DNA from: JAIVGV01 sp031425275
GTDB lineage: Bacteria; Acidobacteriota; Blastocatellia; Pyrinomonadales; Pyrinomonadaceae
DNA length: 64,000 nt
Direction of reading: 5' to 3'
Assembly: GCA_031425275.1 (NCBI GenBank)
Contig: JANPJA010000145.1
Location: 27,400-91,399, forward strand
How positions within the stretch are numbered: the stretch's first letter is position 1; each line of letters opens with the position of its first letter. Below the pieces are notes generated by a model, which made no database searches, was not told where the DNA came from, and worked only from the letters and a program-made list of their open reading frames with translations. Position numbers and translations under genes: made by a program. Shown here one piece after another: positions 38,117 through 47,747 of this stretch.

Positions 38117-39276
38117 GACTGAGGCTCCGCGCCGCCCGTTCCGGCGGGCCAACCGCCGCGCACGAACGGCAGCGGCGCGACCCGCGCGCGCGCCTCGTTC
38201 GACCCGGTGACAATTATCATCTCGGTGCCCGGCGCGAGGAAGTCGTACTTCAAGAGGCCGAGCGCGATCCGGCGTCCGAGCCGCGGCGAGAGGGCGACGG
38301 AGGTGACGCGGCCGATCTCGCGCGCGCCGTCAACCGTCTTGAGCTTCGCGCCCGGCTCCGCTTCGCCTTCGAGCCAGAGACCGGCGAGCCGCTTGGCGAC
38401 GTGGCCGCGCCAGTGGATGCGCGCGATGATCTCCTGCCCCACGTAACAACCCTTCGTGTAGCTGACCGAATCGTCCAGCCCCGCTTCGAGCACGACGTTG
38501 GCGTCCGTCATGTCCACGCCGTAACGCGGCACGCCCGCCTCGACGCGCAACAGTTCGAGCGCGTCCGCCCCGGCGGGCCGCGCCCCCGCCGCGACGAGCG
38601 CGTCCCACAGGTCGCGGCCCGCGTCCGCGCCGGCGAAGAGATCGAACCCGTCCTCGCCCGTGTGCGTCGCGCGCGCGACCGTGACGGGCCGCGCGTCGCG
38701 CCAGTCGAAGACGGAGACGCGCCCGCGCCCCGTCCCGGCGGCGGCTTCACCGATCGCGCGGCCCACGATCCCTGCCGCGCCCGCGCCCTGCACCGAGACG
38801 AGCGCGGTTTCATCGGCGAGGTCGCGCAAATGGAAGTCTCCGGCCATCGTGAAGCGTTCGAGACTCCGGCGGACGGCCCCGGCCGTCGCCGCTTCCGTGT
38901 CGATCAAAAACTTCTGTTCGTCGCCCGCCCGCATCACGCGCGCGTGCGCCACCAGCCGCCCCTGCACGTTCGGGAAGGCCGCGCCCACCCACGCCCCCGG
39001 CGCGAGCGTCTTCACGTCGTTCGTCACCAGCCCGTTCAAAAACTGCACCGCCTCCGACCCGGACACCTCGACGCGCCCGCGCCCGGAGAGATCGAACAGG
39101 CCCGCGCCGTCGCCCCCGCGCACGGCCTCATACTCCGCGCGCGCGTCGCCGTAATGCGCCGCGACTTGCGCGCCGTCCTCTTCGCGCATCGACGCCCCCG
39201 CGCGCAGATGCGCCGCTTCGAGCGGCGACCGCCGCGCCGCCACTTCGACCTTCAAACTTTCGACCGCTTCACTCAT
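38113..39276 (-). CDS. ygfZ: YgfZ/GcvT-like folate-binding protein
   Basis: This 387-residue protein is read from ATG 39276; ATG 39291 would add five residues. It has the GcvT-like three-domain fold and the diagnostic YgfZ motif KGCYVGQE at about residue 255, with its essential cysteine. The N-terminal part has GLFDLSGRGRVEVSG. YgfZ proteins bind tetrahydrofolate and help assemble or repair certain [4Fe-4S] enzymes. The Fe-S genes at 42613-44761 are close by but separate. Confidence 0.85.
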   Translation of the reverse strand: MSEAVESLKVEVAARRSPLEAAHLRAGASMREEDGAQVAAHYGDARAEYEAVRGGDGAGLFDLSGRGRVEVSGSEAVQFLNGLVTNDVKTLAPGAWVGAAFPNVQGRLVAHARVMRAGDEQKFLIDTEAATAGAVRRSLERFTMAGDFHLRDLADETALVSVQGAGAAGIVGRAIGEAAAGTGRGRVSVFDWRDARPVTVARATHTGEDGFDLFAGADAGRDLWDALVAAGARPAGADALELLRVEAGVPRYGVDMTDANVVLEAGLDDSVSYTKGCYVGQEIIARIHWRGHVAKRLAGLWLEGEAEPGAKLKTVDGAREIGRVTSVALSPRLGRRIALGLLKYDFLAPGTEMIIVTGSNEARARVAPLPFVRGGWPAGTGGAEPQS

Positions 39277-39314
39277 CTTCGACGAAACCATTTTTGAGAA
39301 CGATGAACGGTGAG

Positions 39315-39425
39315 CAGTTTTCAGTTTTCAGTTTTCAGAGAGGAAGCTTGTCATCTCCGAAACCTGAAACGTGAAACCAGCTCTCTTTGTCTTCGCTGAA
39401 AACTGAAAACTGAAAACTGAAAACT
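39315..39425. repeat. Word palindrome (AGTTTTC words)
   Basis: AGTTTTCAGTTTTCAGTTTTC at the left is mirrored by GAAAACTGAAAACTGAAAACT at the right. It has the lowest GC of the palindromes in this window. It lies between the ygfZ start and the lipoprotein stop. Confidence 0.85.
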
Positions 39426-39472
39426 CTTCTTCCGGCTTTCACTTCATCGTTCATCGTTCCGCGTTCATCATT

Positions 39473-40507
39473 TTATTTAACGACTGTGATCGTGCGCTCG
39501 GTCGTGTTGTAGCCGCCGTTATCGACCGGGTTGCCGCTCTTGTCCACCAGTTCGATCTTGACCTTGTGCGTGCCGGCCGCCCAGCCGGAGAGCCAGACTG
39601 GCTCCCACTTGTCGAGGAACTGCGGCGTGCCGCCGTCCACCGTGTAGCGGACGCGGTGGTCGCCCCCGTCTCCTTGCAGCTTCGCGTTCGAGAGCCAGAA
39701 GTCGATCATGATGGCGTCGGCGTCCGCGCCCTTGTACTCGCCCTTCGGGCGGCTGTAGGTCAAGAGCGGCTTCGCGCGATCAACTTCCGCGCCCGGCTTG
39801 CCCGGCAAGTCTTTGCCCTCGCGCGGCGGCGTGTTCGCGTTCGCCGTGTTGGCATTCGCCGCGTTGGCGTTGGCCGCGTTCGCGTTGGCCGCGTTGGCGT
39901 TCGCGGCGTTGCGGTTGGCGGCCATCGTCTGCCCCGTGGCGGTCGTCGTCGGTTGCGAGGCGTCGCCGCCGCCTTTGACGGTGAAGCTCGTCATCTGGAA
40001 CGAGCCAGGGTTCTTGTACGACTCGTGCCACGGGCGCGAGGCGAAGACGCGCAGCGTGTGCCGGCCCTCGGTGACGTTGCGCAACTCGAACGACTGGTCG
40101 AGGTTGTAGTAGGCCTCGTAAGGCTCGTTGTCGAGGATGATGTGGATGTGGTTGCCCATCCCCGTCGCCGGGTCTTTGCCCGGCTTGTAGCCCTTGAGAT
40201 CGCCGCTCAAGGCGAGCCGCACCTGGACGGTCGAGCCGCTGACCGTCGCGCCGTCGCGCGGCTCGGCGAAGCGCAACGAAGGCAAGGCAGCGTCCTGCTC
40301 GCCGCGGGCCGTCATCTGATCCTTGATCTTCTGCGGGCGTTCGGCGGGCGCGAGATTCTGCTCGGCGGGGGTGGGCGCGGGCGGCGTGACCGTGGTCGTC
40401 GCGGTCGCGTTCGAGTTGGCGTTGTCGGCCGGAGCGCACGAGGCCGCGGCGAACAGCGCGGCGAGCGCGCACGACGCGAGCGCGAACAGGCGCGTGGATG
40501 ATTTCAT
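39473..40507 (-). CDS. Hypothetical lipoprotein with NANAA repeats
   Basis: This 344-residue protein starts at ATG 40507. The signal peptide ends in a lipobox (FAAASC, Cys about 24). Two beta-rich halves are visible: residues 75-190 (DGATVSGSTVQVRLALSGDL; HIHIILDNEPYEAYYNLDQS) and residues 245-344 (DGGTPQFLDKWEPVWLSGW). They are separated by an Asn/Ala-rich linker with pentapeptide repeats (NANAA), coded by a 15-bp minisatellite. No catalytic motif is visible. The layout suggests a cell-surface protein with two immunoglobulin-like or carbohydrate-binding-like domains; that is inference. Confidence 0.7.
   Translation of the reverse strand: MKSSTRLFALASCALAALFAAASCAPADNANSNATATTTVTPPAPTPAEQNLAPAERPQKIKDQMTARGEQDAALPSLRFAEPRDGATVSGSTVQVRLALSGDLKGYKPGKDPATGMGNHIHIILDNEPYEAYYNLDQSFELRNVTEGRHTLRVFASRPWHESYKNPGSFQMTSFTVKGGGDASQPTTTATGQTMAANRNAANANAANANAANANAANANTANANTPPREGKDLPGKPGAEVDRAKPLLTYSRPKGEYKGADADAIMIDFWLSNAKLQGDGGDHRVRYTVDGGTPQFLDKWEPVWLSGWAAGTHKVKIELVDKSGNPVDNGGYNTTERTITVVK
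39838..39915 (-). repeat. 15-bp coding minisatellite (NANAA)
   Basis: About five tandem copies of a 15-base unit (minus strand AACGCCAACGCGGCC type) code for the NANAA linker of the lipoprotein. The unit is a multiple of three, so length changes keep the frame. Confidence 0.75.
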
Positions 40508-40590
40508 AACTGCCTCCGTCGGTAATCGTCTGGAATCGAGCGTGGGTAAGTATAACCCCGAAAGGCGGGCGCGGCGAAGGACGAAAGAAT

Positions 40591-40689
40591 TAGCCACAGA
40601 GAGCACAGAGACCACAGAGGACGGCGAGATCGCGAGCGAATCATAAATTCGCGATCAATTTCTCTGTGTCCTCTGTGCTCTCTGTGGCT
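40591..40689. repeat. Palindrome (ACAGAG words) between lipoprotein and sod
   Basis: TAGCCACAGAGAGCACAGAG at the left is mirrored by CTCTGTGCTCTCTGTGGCT at the right, with an inner GCGATCGC-like part (CGCGAGCG...ATTCGCG). It is of the same family as 4145-4223. Confidence 0.88.
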
Positions 40690-40705
40690 GTGGTCTTTGA
40701 CAGGC

Positions 40706-41347
<642 letters not shown>

Positions 41348-41463
41348 TGCTCCTCTTGAATCCTAACTGTCGGGGGCGTTTTGGTGTGAGAACAGTGTAC
41401 GCCCGCGCCCGTCGGTTTGTGTAGCGAAGCGGTGGAGATGATCAAGCATTAGTGTCACGCCGA

Positions 41464-41593
41464 AAAGCCGTAAACCGTAACGGGTGACGGGTGACAGGAT
41501 AAAACCTGTCTTGCCCTTCACCCGTTACGGTTTACCGTTTACGGCTTTCTACCTATCACCCGTCGCGGTTTACGGTTTACCGTTTACGGCCTT
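41464..41593. repeat. Word palindrome (CGTAAACCGTAA words)
   Basis: GTAAACCGTAACGGGTGAC at the left is mirrored by CACCCGTTACGGTTTACCG, followed by further copies at the right. The right arm ends at the stop codon of the PuuD-like gene, which starts at base 41593. Confidence 0.85.
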
Positions 41594-42411
41594 TAGCCGC
41601 TATTGCGGCCGAAGATGATCCAGTCGCCGTGTGAGGTCGCCATGAAGAAGAGCATCGGGAGCGAGAGCCATGCGTTGGTGCGCGAGGCGAGGAAGGCGCG
41701 GCGCGCGAGTTCGGGCGCGGCCGGGTTGCCGGAAACCATCCCGGCGATGATGCGCTTCTGCGCGGGCCAGATGATGCCCCAGACGTTGAGCATCATGATG
41801 AAGCCGAGCGCGCCGCCGATGCCGATGGAGTAAGTCTTGTTGCTGGCGAAGCTGTCGCCCGCGCGCCCCGCCGCGCCCGCGCCGACGAGTTGCGAGTCGA
41901 GCCAGCAGATGATGCCCCACGACATCAGGACGACCAGCACCGCGACGACCACCGCCAGCACGCGCCCGTCTTTCGTGATGGCCGGGACGCGCTGGATGAT
42001 CATGAACTCGACGAGGAAGACGGCGACGGGCAGCAGCAGCCAGACGAGCAGGATGACCCACGTGTTGGCGTCGCCGCCGGCGGCGTTGGCGTTCTTCACG
42101 TCGGTGGCGAGGATGTACATGGCGTAGTACATCAGCCCGACGAGGACGGTGCCGACCGCGCCCCAGCGGAAGTACCACAGCGCGCGGCCGAGCAGGCTGG
42201 GGTTGACGGCCTTCTTCGTCGCCGCGTCGAGTTCTTTTTGTAAGGGTACGTTGACGAGGTTGAAGAAGTAGAGCAGTCCGATCCACGTGATGCCGAAGAC
42301 GAAGTGGCTCCAGCGCAGGATGATGCGCGCGAGGTCTTTGCCCTCGGGCGCGTGGAAGATGCTGTCCTGTAGCGTGGCGAGTCCGACGGGGAGATTTAAC
42401 TCGAAGAGCAT
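41593..42411 (-). CDS. PuuD-like (urate hydroxylase family) membrane protein
   Basis: This 272-residue protein starts at ATG 42411 with an AGGAACC ribosome site. It has seven to eight membrane helices, with conserved histidines and aromatics in RWSHFVFGITWIGLLYFFNL and LMSWGIICWLDS. The family (DUF989/PuuD) contains a urate hydroxylase with a C-terminal cytochrome c; this protein has only the membrane part and no CxxCH. No purine-degradation genes are close. The function is therefore uncertain. Confidence 0.8.
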   Translation of the reverse strand: MLFELNLPVGLATLQDSIFHAPEGKDLARIILRWSHFVFGITWIGLLYFFNLVNVPLQKELDAATKKAVNPSLLGRALWYFRWGAVGTVLVGLMYYAMYILATDVKNANAAGGDANTWVILLVWLLLPVAVFLVEFMIIQRVPAITKDGRVLAVVVAVLVVLMSWGIICWLDSQLVGAGAAGRAGDSFASNKTYSIGIGGALGFIMMLNVWGIIWPAQKRIIAGMVSGNPAAPELARRAFLASRTNAWLSLPMLFFMATSHGDWIIFGRNSG

Positions 42412-42525
42412 GGTTCCTCCGGTGTGTGCGTAGGGCTACTGTTGGGGTGTGGGCTGACGTGAAACTTGCTTGCGTTTGACGACGGGCCGAAGGTTATCAC
42501 CAACGTCGGGCCCGCGCAATAAACG

Positions 42526-42608
42526 TAGAGGTCAGAGGTCAGTGGTCAGTGGTCAGTGGTCAGTGAAATCAATTCTGACTGACATCTAACATCCGGCATC
42601 TGACTTCT
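42526..42608. repeat. Degenerate word repeat (GTCAGTGG words)
   Basis: Five tandem GGTCAGT words (42532-42565) are followed by a poor inverted partner (CTGACTGACATCTAACATCC). The right arm is eroded compared with the other elements. Confidence 0.75.
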
Positions 42609-42612
42609 GTTG

Positions 42613-42945
42613 TTATTCCGCCGGGCGCGTCCCGGCGTCCATGCCGCGCGTGCTGACCTGCGCGAGGACGCGCACTTTCATGTCCCCGTGGACGCGCACC
42701 TGACACGAGAGGCGCGTGTTCTCCGCGAGGCCCGTCTCGCGGGCGAGGCGCTCGCGCTCGGCGTCACCCATCTCGCCCGCGTCGCCCTCCAGAATCTCGA
42801 CGCGGCAGGTGGTGCATTTGGCGTTGCCGCCGCAGCGGTGGAGGATGTCAACGCCCCCGTCCTCGATGGCGAGGACGAGTTTGCGGCCCTCTTCCGCTTC
42901 GATAGTTTGCGCGCCCGTGGCGGTCTCCGTTTCGATCCTCGGCAT
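42613..42945 (-). CDS. [2Fe-2S] ferredoxin
   Basis: This 110-residue protein starts at ATG 42945. The cluster ligands are Cys38, Cys44, Cys47 (CGGNAKCTTC) and Cys81 (LSCQVRV), typical of plant/adrenodoxin-type ferredoxins. No signal peptide is present. It lies on the same strand as the ErpA/IscA-like gene upstream, with the 18-bp hairpin between them. An electron carrier for a local oxygenase is possible but not shown. Confidence 0.88.
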   Translation of the reverse strand: MPRIETETATGAQTIEAEEGRKLVLAIEDGGVDILHRCGGNAKCTTCRVEILEGDAGEMGDAERERLARETGLAENTRLSCQVRVHGDMKVRVLAQVSTRGMDAGTRPAE

Positions 42946-43045
42946 GTCTCGTGGACTCCTCTCGGCTCGTTTCAGTTGTCGATTGCTTTCGCGGGCGAGT
43001 GTACACGAAAGTCGGCCGCGCGGGGAAGGCCCGACTACGAAGACA

Positions 43046-43088
43046 CGAAGGGCACGGGGGCGACTCAAGATCGCCCCCGTGCCCTTCG
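43046..43088 (-). terminator. Perfect 18-bp hairpin between erpA-like gene and ferredoxin gene
   Basis: Bases 43046-43063 are exactly inverted at 43071-43088 around a 7-base loop. It lies 24 bases after the stop of the gene at 43113. There is no T-run after the stem on the minus strand, so it may slow or block transcription rather than act as a standard terminator. Confidence 0.6.
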
Positions 43089-43112
43089 AGTTAAAAAGTT
43101 TTCGCGCCCGTC

Positions 43113-43499
43113 TTAGGCCGTGAACGAAGAGCCGCAGCCGCACGAGCCGGTGGCGTTCGGGTTCTGGAAGGTGAAGCCCTGCCCCATGACGCTCGTGACG
43201 TAATCGACCTCGACGCCGTTCAGGTACTGCGCGCTGAACATATCGACGAAAAGGCGGATGCCGTGCTGCTCGAACACGTGGTCGCCCTGCCGCGACTCCT
43301 CTTCGATGTTGAGGCTGTACTGGAAGCCCGAGCAGCCGCCCGGCACGACCCGCACCCGCAGGCCCGAAGTCTCCGGCAGCCCTTCCTCGCTCGACATGAA
43401 CTTCTTAATCTCTAGGGCCGCCGTCTCGGTCACGCCGAGGGCCACGGTGGGCATAGTCGCCGTGGGCATGGTCGCCGTGGGCATAGTCTCTGTGGACAT
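43113..43499 (-). CDS. HesB/IscA/ErpA-type iron-sulfur insertion protein
   Basis: This 128-residue A-type carrier starts at ATG 43499, with AGGAG upstream. The three conserved cysteines are Cys56 (VPGGCSGF), Cys120 and Cys122 (GSCGCGSS). They pass [2Fe-2S] or [4Fe-4S] clusters to target proteins. The first 19 residues contain a repeat (MPTAT three times), coded by 15-bp units, and look dispensable. It lies between Mrp and the ferredoxin on the same strand. Confidence 0.88.
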   Translation of the reverse strand: MSTETMPTATMPTATMPTVALGVTETAALEIKKFMSSEEGLPETSGLRVRVVPGGCSGFQYSLNIEEESRQGDHVFEQHGIRLFVDMFSAQYLNGVEVDYVTSVMGQGFTFQNPNATGSCGCGSSFTA

Positions 43500-43554
43500 T
43501 TCGATTTCTCCTCTTAGTTAAGCCGCCATCCAATATTTCAGATGATTTAGTGCG

Positions 43555-43671
43555 TCGTCAGTTGTCCGTCGTCAGTTGTCCGTCGTTATTTAACTGACGG
43601 GTTTATTTTAACCTCTCCGCCACCGAATCACAAACAACTGACCACTGACCACTGACCACTGACCACTGACG
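43555..43671. repeat. Word palindrome (GTCGTCAGTTGTCC words)
   Basis: GTCGTCAGTTGTCCGTCG at the left is mirrored by ACTGACCACTGACCACTGACC at the right. It separates the ErpA/IscA-like gene from mrp. Confidence 0.85.
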
Positions 43672-43675
43672 GTTC

Positions 43676-44761
43676 TTACCCCGCGTTCCCCAGCATGACT
43701 TTTAGCTCCGGCTTCATCGCCTCGATGGAGACGTAGCGGGCCACTTCCTCGGCCACGCGCCGGAACGCCTGCGCTTGGGGCGAACCGGGCTGGCCGACGA
43801 CGACGGGGACGCCGCTGTCGCCGCCCTCGCGCACTTCCAGCCCCAACGGGACGGCCCCGAGGAACGGCACGCTGTACTCGTCCGCGAGTTTTTGCCCGCC
43901 GCCCTCGCCGAAGATGTTGTAGCGCACGCCGGTGTCGGGCGCGACGAAGTAGCTCATGTTTTCGACCACGCCGAGGACGGGCACGGCCACGGTCTCGAAC
44001 ATGCGCAGCGCGCGGCGCACGTCGGCGAGCGCGACCGCCTGCGGCGTCGTCACCAGCACCGCCCCCTGCACGGGGACGAGTTGCGCGAGAGAGAGTTGCA
44101 CGTCGCCCGTGCCCGGCGGCATGTCAACGACGAGGTAATCCAGCTCGCCCCACAGCACGTCCTGCAAGAACTGCCGGACGAGGCCGTGAAGGATCGGCCC
44201 GCGCACGATCATCGGCTCGTCGCCGGGCTTCAAGAGGGCCATCGACATGAACTTGACGCCGTGCGCTTCGAGCGGGACGAGCTTGTTGCCCGCGATCTCG
44301 GGGCGCGCCGCGCCCGCCCCGAGCATCAGCGGCACGTTGGGGCCGTACACGTCGGCGTCGAGCAACCCGACGCGCGCGCCGTCCTGCGCGAGCACGACGG
44401 CGAGGTTGACCGCGACCGTGGATTTGCCCACGCCGCCCTTGCCCGAAGAGACGGCGATGATGTTGCGCACGCCGGGAACCGACACCTTCTCGCCGATGCC
44501 CCGTCCCTGCGGAACCTCGGCGTCCATCGTCACGTTGATTGTGACGACGCCCGGCACGGCCGCGACCACGCCGCGCGCCTCCTCCTGCAACTGCTCGCGC
44601 ACGGGGCAGGCCGGGGTGGTCAGGACGATGCGGAACGAAACCTCGCCGCCGTCGATGCGTAAATCGCGGACGAAGCCGAGGGTGACGATGTCTTTGTGCA
44701 AGTCCGGATCGCGCACTTGCCGTAATGCGTCGAGGACGCTTTGTTCTGTAATTTGTGACAT
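43676..44761 (-). CDS. mrp: Mrp/ApbC-family iron-sulfur carrier ATPase
   Basis: This 361-residue protein starts at ATG 44761. It has an N-terminal MIP18-like domain (residues 1-90; VRDPDLHKDIVTLGFVRDL) and a deviant Walker A SSGKGGVGKST, then LDADVYGPNVPLMLG and VVDMPPGTGD. The C-terminal CxxC of many Mrp proteins is absent (VENMSYFVAPDTG). It should shuttle [4Fe-4S] clusters. It is divergent from the molybdopterin oxidoreductase at 44846, an Fe-S protein. Confidence 0.9.
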   Translation of the reverse strand: MSQITEQSVLDALRQVRDPDLHKDIVTLGFVRDLRIDGGEVSFRIVLTTPACPVREQLQEEARGVVAAVPGVVTINVTMDAEVPQGRGIGEKVSVPGVRNIIAVSSGKGGVGKSTVAVNLAVVLAQDGARVGLLDADVYGPNVPLMLGAGAARPEIAGNKLVPLEAHGVKFMSMALLKPGDEPMIVRGPILHGLVRQFLQDVLWGELDYLVVDMPPGTGDVQLSLAQLVPVQGAVLVTTPQAVALADVRRALRMFETVAVPVLGVVENMSYFVAPDTGVRYNIFGEGGGQKLADEYSVPFLGAVPLGLEVREGGDSGVPVVVGQPGSPQAQAFRRVAEEVARYVSIEAMKPELKVMLGNAG

Positions 44762-44785
44762 AATTTGCTTGCCGGAAATTATACA

Positions 44786-44816
44786 GCTATTAGCCGTGAG
44801 CCGTTAGCCGTCAGCC
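44786..44816. repeat. Short word repeat (GCCGTTAGCCGTCAG words)
   Basis: TTAGCCGTGAGCCGTTAGCC occurs in the 84-base divergent gap between mrp and the oxidoreductase. It is a single arm without a clear partner. Confidence 0.6.
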
Positions 44817-44845
44817 AAATTAAACCGTCTGTTAGTCGATTAGCT

Positions 44846-46921
44846 ATGACCGAGAACGGAAAGAATATCGTCCGCGCCGCCTGCCCGCACGACTGCCCCG
44901 ACACTTGCGCGATGCTCGTCACGGTCGAAGGGGGCCGCGCCGTCGCCGTCGCCGGAGACCCCGCGCACCCTTTCACGCGCGGCACGCTCTGCACGAAGGT
45001 GTCGAACTACCACGACCGCACGCACAGCCCCGACCGTATTAAAACTCCTTTGCGCCGCGTCGGCGCGAAAGGCGAGGGACGGTTCGTGCCCGTCTCTTGG
45101 GACGCCGCGCTCGACGAGATCGCCGAAAAGTTTCGCGCGCTCGCCGCGTCGGCGGAAGGGCCGGAGACGATCCTGCCTTATAGCTATTGCGGCACGATGG
45201 GCCTCGTCCAGTCGGAGTCGATGGACAGGCGTTTCTTCAACCGGCTCGGCGCGTCGCTCTTAGACCGCACCATCTGCGCGACGGCCGGGTCGGAGGCGAT
45301 GCTCGCGACCAACGGCGCGAAGCTCGGCACGAACCCCGAAAGATTCGCGGACGCGCGCCTCATCCTCCTGTGGGGCACGAACACCATCTCGTCGAACGTC
45401 CACCTCTGGCCGTTCATCCTCGAAGCCAAAAAGCGCGGCGCGCGCGTGGTCGCCATCGACCCGCGCCGGACGCGCACGGCCGATCAATGTGACGAGCACG
45501 TCGCGGTGCTGCCCGGCACCGACGCCGCGCTCGCGCTCGGGCTGATGCACGTCATCTTCGCCGAGGGGTTGGAAGATAAAGATTATTTGGAACGGCACAC
45601 AATCGGCGCGGAGGAGTTGCGCACCCACGTCGCCGCCTACACGCCGGCGCGCGTCGCGGAGATTTGCGGCGTCGAGGCCGAGACGGTCGTGCGGCTCGCG
45701 CGCGAGTATGCGGGCGTGCGGCCGGCCGTGATTCGTCTCAACTACGGTCTGCAACGCCACGCGGGCGGCGGCATGGCCGTGCGCGCCGTGATGTGTCTGC
45801 CGGCGGTCGTGGGCGCGTGGCGCGACCCGGCGGGCGGCGCGCTGCTCTCGACTTCGGGCGCGTTCCCGCTCGACTACGACGCGCTCGAACGGCCCGACTT
45901 GCTCCCGACCCCCCGGCCGCGCACGGTTAACATGTCCGTGCTCGGCGACGCGCTGACGAAGACGGACGACCCGCCCGTGCGCGCCATCTACGTCTATAAC
46001 TCGAACCCGGCGGCGGTCGCGCCCGAACAGGCGCGGGTCTTAGCGGGCTTCCGGCGCGAGGACTTGTTCACGGTCGTCCACGAGCAGTTCATGACCGACA
46101 CGTGCGACTACGCGGACATCGTGCTGCCCGCCACGACGCAGCTCGAACACTTCGATCTGCACAAGGCCTACGGACATTTTTATCTGACCGTCAACGAGCC
46201 GGCCATCGCCCCGCTCCACGAGTCGAAGGCGAACACGGAGGTCTTCCGCCTGCTCGCCGCGCGGCTCGGCTTCGACGAAGCTTGTTTCGGGGATTCGGAC
46301 GAAGAGATCGCGCGGCAGGCTTTGGACGTTCAGCACCCCGCGCTCGAAGGCGTCACGCTGGAACTCTTGCGCGAGCGCGGCTGGTTGAAGATGAATCTGC
46401 CGGACGACTACGCGCCGTTCGCGGAAGGCGGTTTCACAACGCCGTCGGGCAAGTGTGAGTTGTTCTCGGAAAAACTCGTCGCGCAGGGGCTGCCCGGCGT
46501 GCCGGAGTTCATCCCGCCCCGCGAGTCGAAGGCGAGCGCGCCGGGGTTGGCCGCCAAGTACCCGCTCGCGCTGCTGACGCCGGCCGCCCACGCCTTCCTC
46601 AATTCGAGCTTCGCCAATTTGCCGAAGCAGTTGCGGCAGGAGCGCGCGCCCTTCGTCGAGATCAACCCGCTGGACGCCGCCGCGCGCGGCATCCGCGACG
46701 GCGAGCGCGTGCGCGCCTTCAACGGGCGCGGCTCGTGCGAGCTGCGCGCCGTCGTCACGACGCGCGCGCGCGAAGGCGTCGTCGTCTCGCCCTCGGTGTG
46801 GTGGAACAAGCTCTCGCCCGGCCGCGTCGGCGTCAACCAGCTCACCTCGCAGGGGCTGACCGACATGGGCGGCGGCGCGACCTTCTACGACGCGCTGGTC
46901 GAGATTGAACCGATGAACTGA
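44846..46921 (+). CDS. Molybdopterin-dependent oxidoreductase with [4Fe-4S] site
   Basis: This 691-residue protein starts at ATG 44846; upstream codons are repeat-derived. The N-terminal [4Fe-4S] ligands are Cys13, Cys17, Cys21 and Cys49 (ACPHDCPDTC and GTLCTKV). The molybdopterin domain has SYCGTMGLVQSESMDRRFF, LLWGTNTISSNVHLWPF and YNSNPAAVAPEQ. The C-terminal dinucleotide-binding domain ends near VNQLTSQGLTDMGGGATFYD. No twin-arginine signal is visible, so it is probably cytoplasmic. The family includes formate, biotin sulfoxide and DMSO reductase-type enzymes; the substrate cannot be told. Confidence 0.87.
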   Translation: MTENGKNIVRAACPHDCPDTCAMLVTVEGGRAVAVAGDPAHPFTRGTLCTKVSNYHDRTHSPDRIKTPLRRVGAKGEGRFVPVSWDAALDEIAEKFRALAASAEGPETILPYSYCGTMGLVQSESMDRRFFNRLGASLLDRTICATAGSEAMLATNGAKLGTNPERFADARLILLWGTNTISSNVHLWPFILEAKKRGARVVAIDPRRTRTADQCDEHVAVLPGTDAALALGLMHVIFAEGLEDKDYLERHTIGAEELRTHVAAYTPARVAEICGVEAETVVRLAREYAGVRPAVIRLNYGLQRHAGGGMAVRAVMCLPAVVGAWRDPAGGALLSTSGAFPLDYDALERPDLLPTPRPRTVNMSVLGDALTKTDDPPVRAIYVYNSNPAAVAPEQARVLAGFRREDLFTVVHEQFMTDTCDYADIVLPATTQLEHFDLHKAYGHFYLTVNEPAIAPLHESKANTEVFRLLAARLGFDEACFGDSDEEIARQALDVQHPALEGVTLELLRERGWLKMNLPDDYAPFAEGGFTTPSGKCELFSEKLVAQGLPGVPEFIPPRESKASAPGLAAKYPLALLTPAAHAFLNSSFANLPKQLRQERAPFVEINPLDAAARGIRDGERVRAFNGRGSCELRAVVTTRAREGVVVSPSVWWNKLSPGRVGVNQLTSQGLTDMGGGATFYDALVEIEPMN

Positions 46922-47069
46922 AGAACGTCGGTGGTCAGTGGTCAGTGGTCAGTGGTTTGTGGTGAACCGGCGGGCCGCTTTGACACGCCCCGTTTTATTA
47001 ATAAAAAACAACTGACCACTGACCACTGACCACTGACCACTGACCACTGACCACTGACCACTGACCACT
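46922..47069. repeat. Large word palindrome (GTCAGTGG words)
   Basis: Three or more GGTCAGT words at the left are mirrored by about nine ACTGACC words at the right (47009-47068). The spacer contains an AT-rich piece. Asymmetry in copy number shows that word numbers change. Confidence 0.88.
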
Positions 47070-47075
47070 TCCCCT

Positions 47076-47477
47076 TCAATCGTCCAGAGAGGCGATGAGC
47101 AGGGCCAGCGTGACGAGGACGGCCCCGACCCCGGCGGCCACGCCGATGGTGACGTTGCGCGCCGTCGAATGCCCGCGGTTGATGTCGAGTTTGGTCACGT
47201 CGTCGTAAGCGATGATGGTCGGGTTGTTGGTCTTGCGGTCGCGCAGGACGAACTCCCCCTCGCGCCGCTCGGAGACGTAGCCCTTAATCTTCGTCCCGGC
47301 TTTCGTCCACACCGTGACGCGCGCCTTCTCGCCGAGGCCGGCGCGATCGAGCTTGAGCTTCACGTCGGCGGGCGACTGCAAGTTCTTGGCCGCCTTGGTC
47401 GCGGCGAGCGCGGGGGCGGCGAGTTGGGTCTGCGCGACGAGTACGACGAGGGCGCAGGCCAAAAGTTTTCCGATCAT
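47076..47477 (-). CDS. Hypothetical exported protein with C-terminal membrane helix
   Basis: This 133-residue protein starts at ATG 47477, with AAGGAG at proper spacing. A signal peptide (1-25) precedes a beta-rich middle (ARVTVWTKAGTKIKGYVSER; DRKTNNPTIIAYDDVTKLDI) resembling an SH3/LSM-like fold. A hydrophobic helix (about 108-130; NVTIGVAAGVGAVLVTLALL) ends in LDD. The pattern occurs often in acidobacterial genomes (from memory). The function is unknown. Confidence 0.72.
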   Translation of the reverse strand: MIGKLLACALVVLVAQTQLAAPALAATKAAKNLQSPADVKLKLDRAGLGEKARVTVWTKAGTKIKGYVSERREGEFVLRDRKTNNPTIIAYDDVTKLDINRGHSTARNVTIGVAAGVGAVLVTLALLIASLDD

Positions 47478-47747
47478 CTGAAATCTCCTTCGCCCGGACT
47501 CGGCCGGGTGACTGAATACGTAATAGACCGATCTGACAGTGGCAATCGCAGTGCCACCCGCCGCGCGCCGCTCCTGACGCGACTTTGCCCCGGCGCGCTC
47601 AGTCAGGGCCGGTCGGCGCGGCGCAACAAAAATCCGACAAGTGGTGCTTACCGCATCACCGTCGCGAGGCGCGCACGCCGTGTGCCGCGCGGGCGTTCGC
47701 GGAAGTGGTATTATCTGTCCGCGCTCCCGCGCCCGAAGATTAACTCC

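Noticed and set aside
38113..39276. Glycine-cleavage GcvT
   Set aside because: The KGCYVGQE motif is specific for YgfZ.
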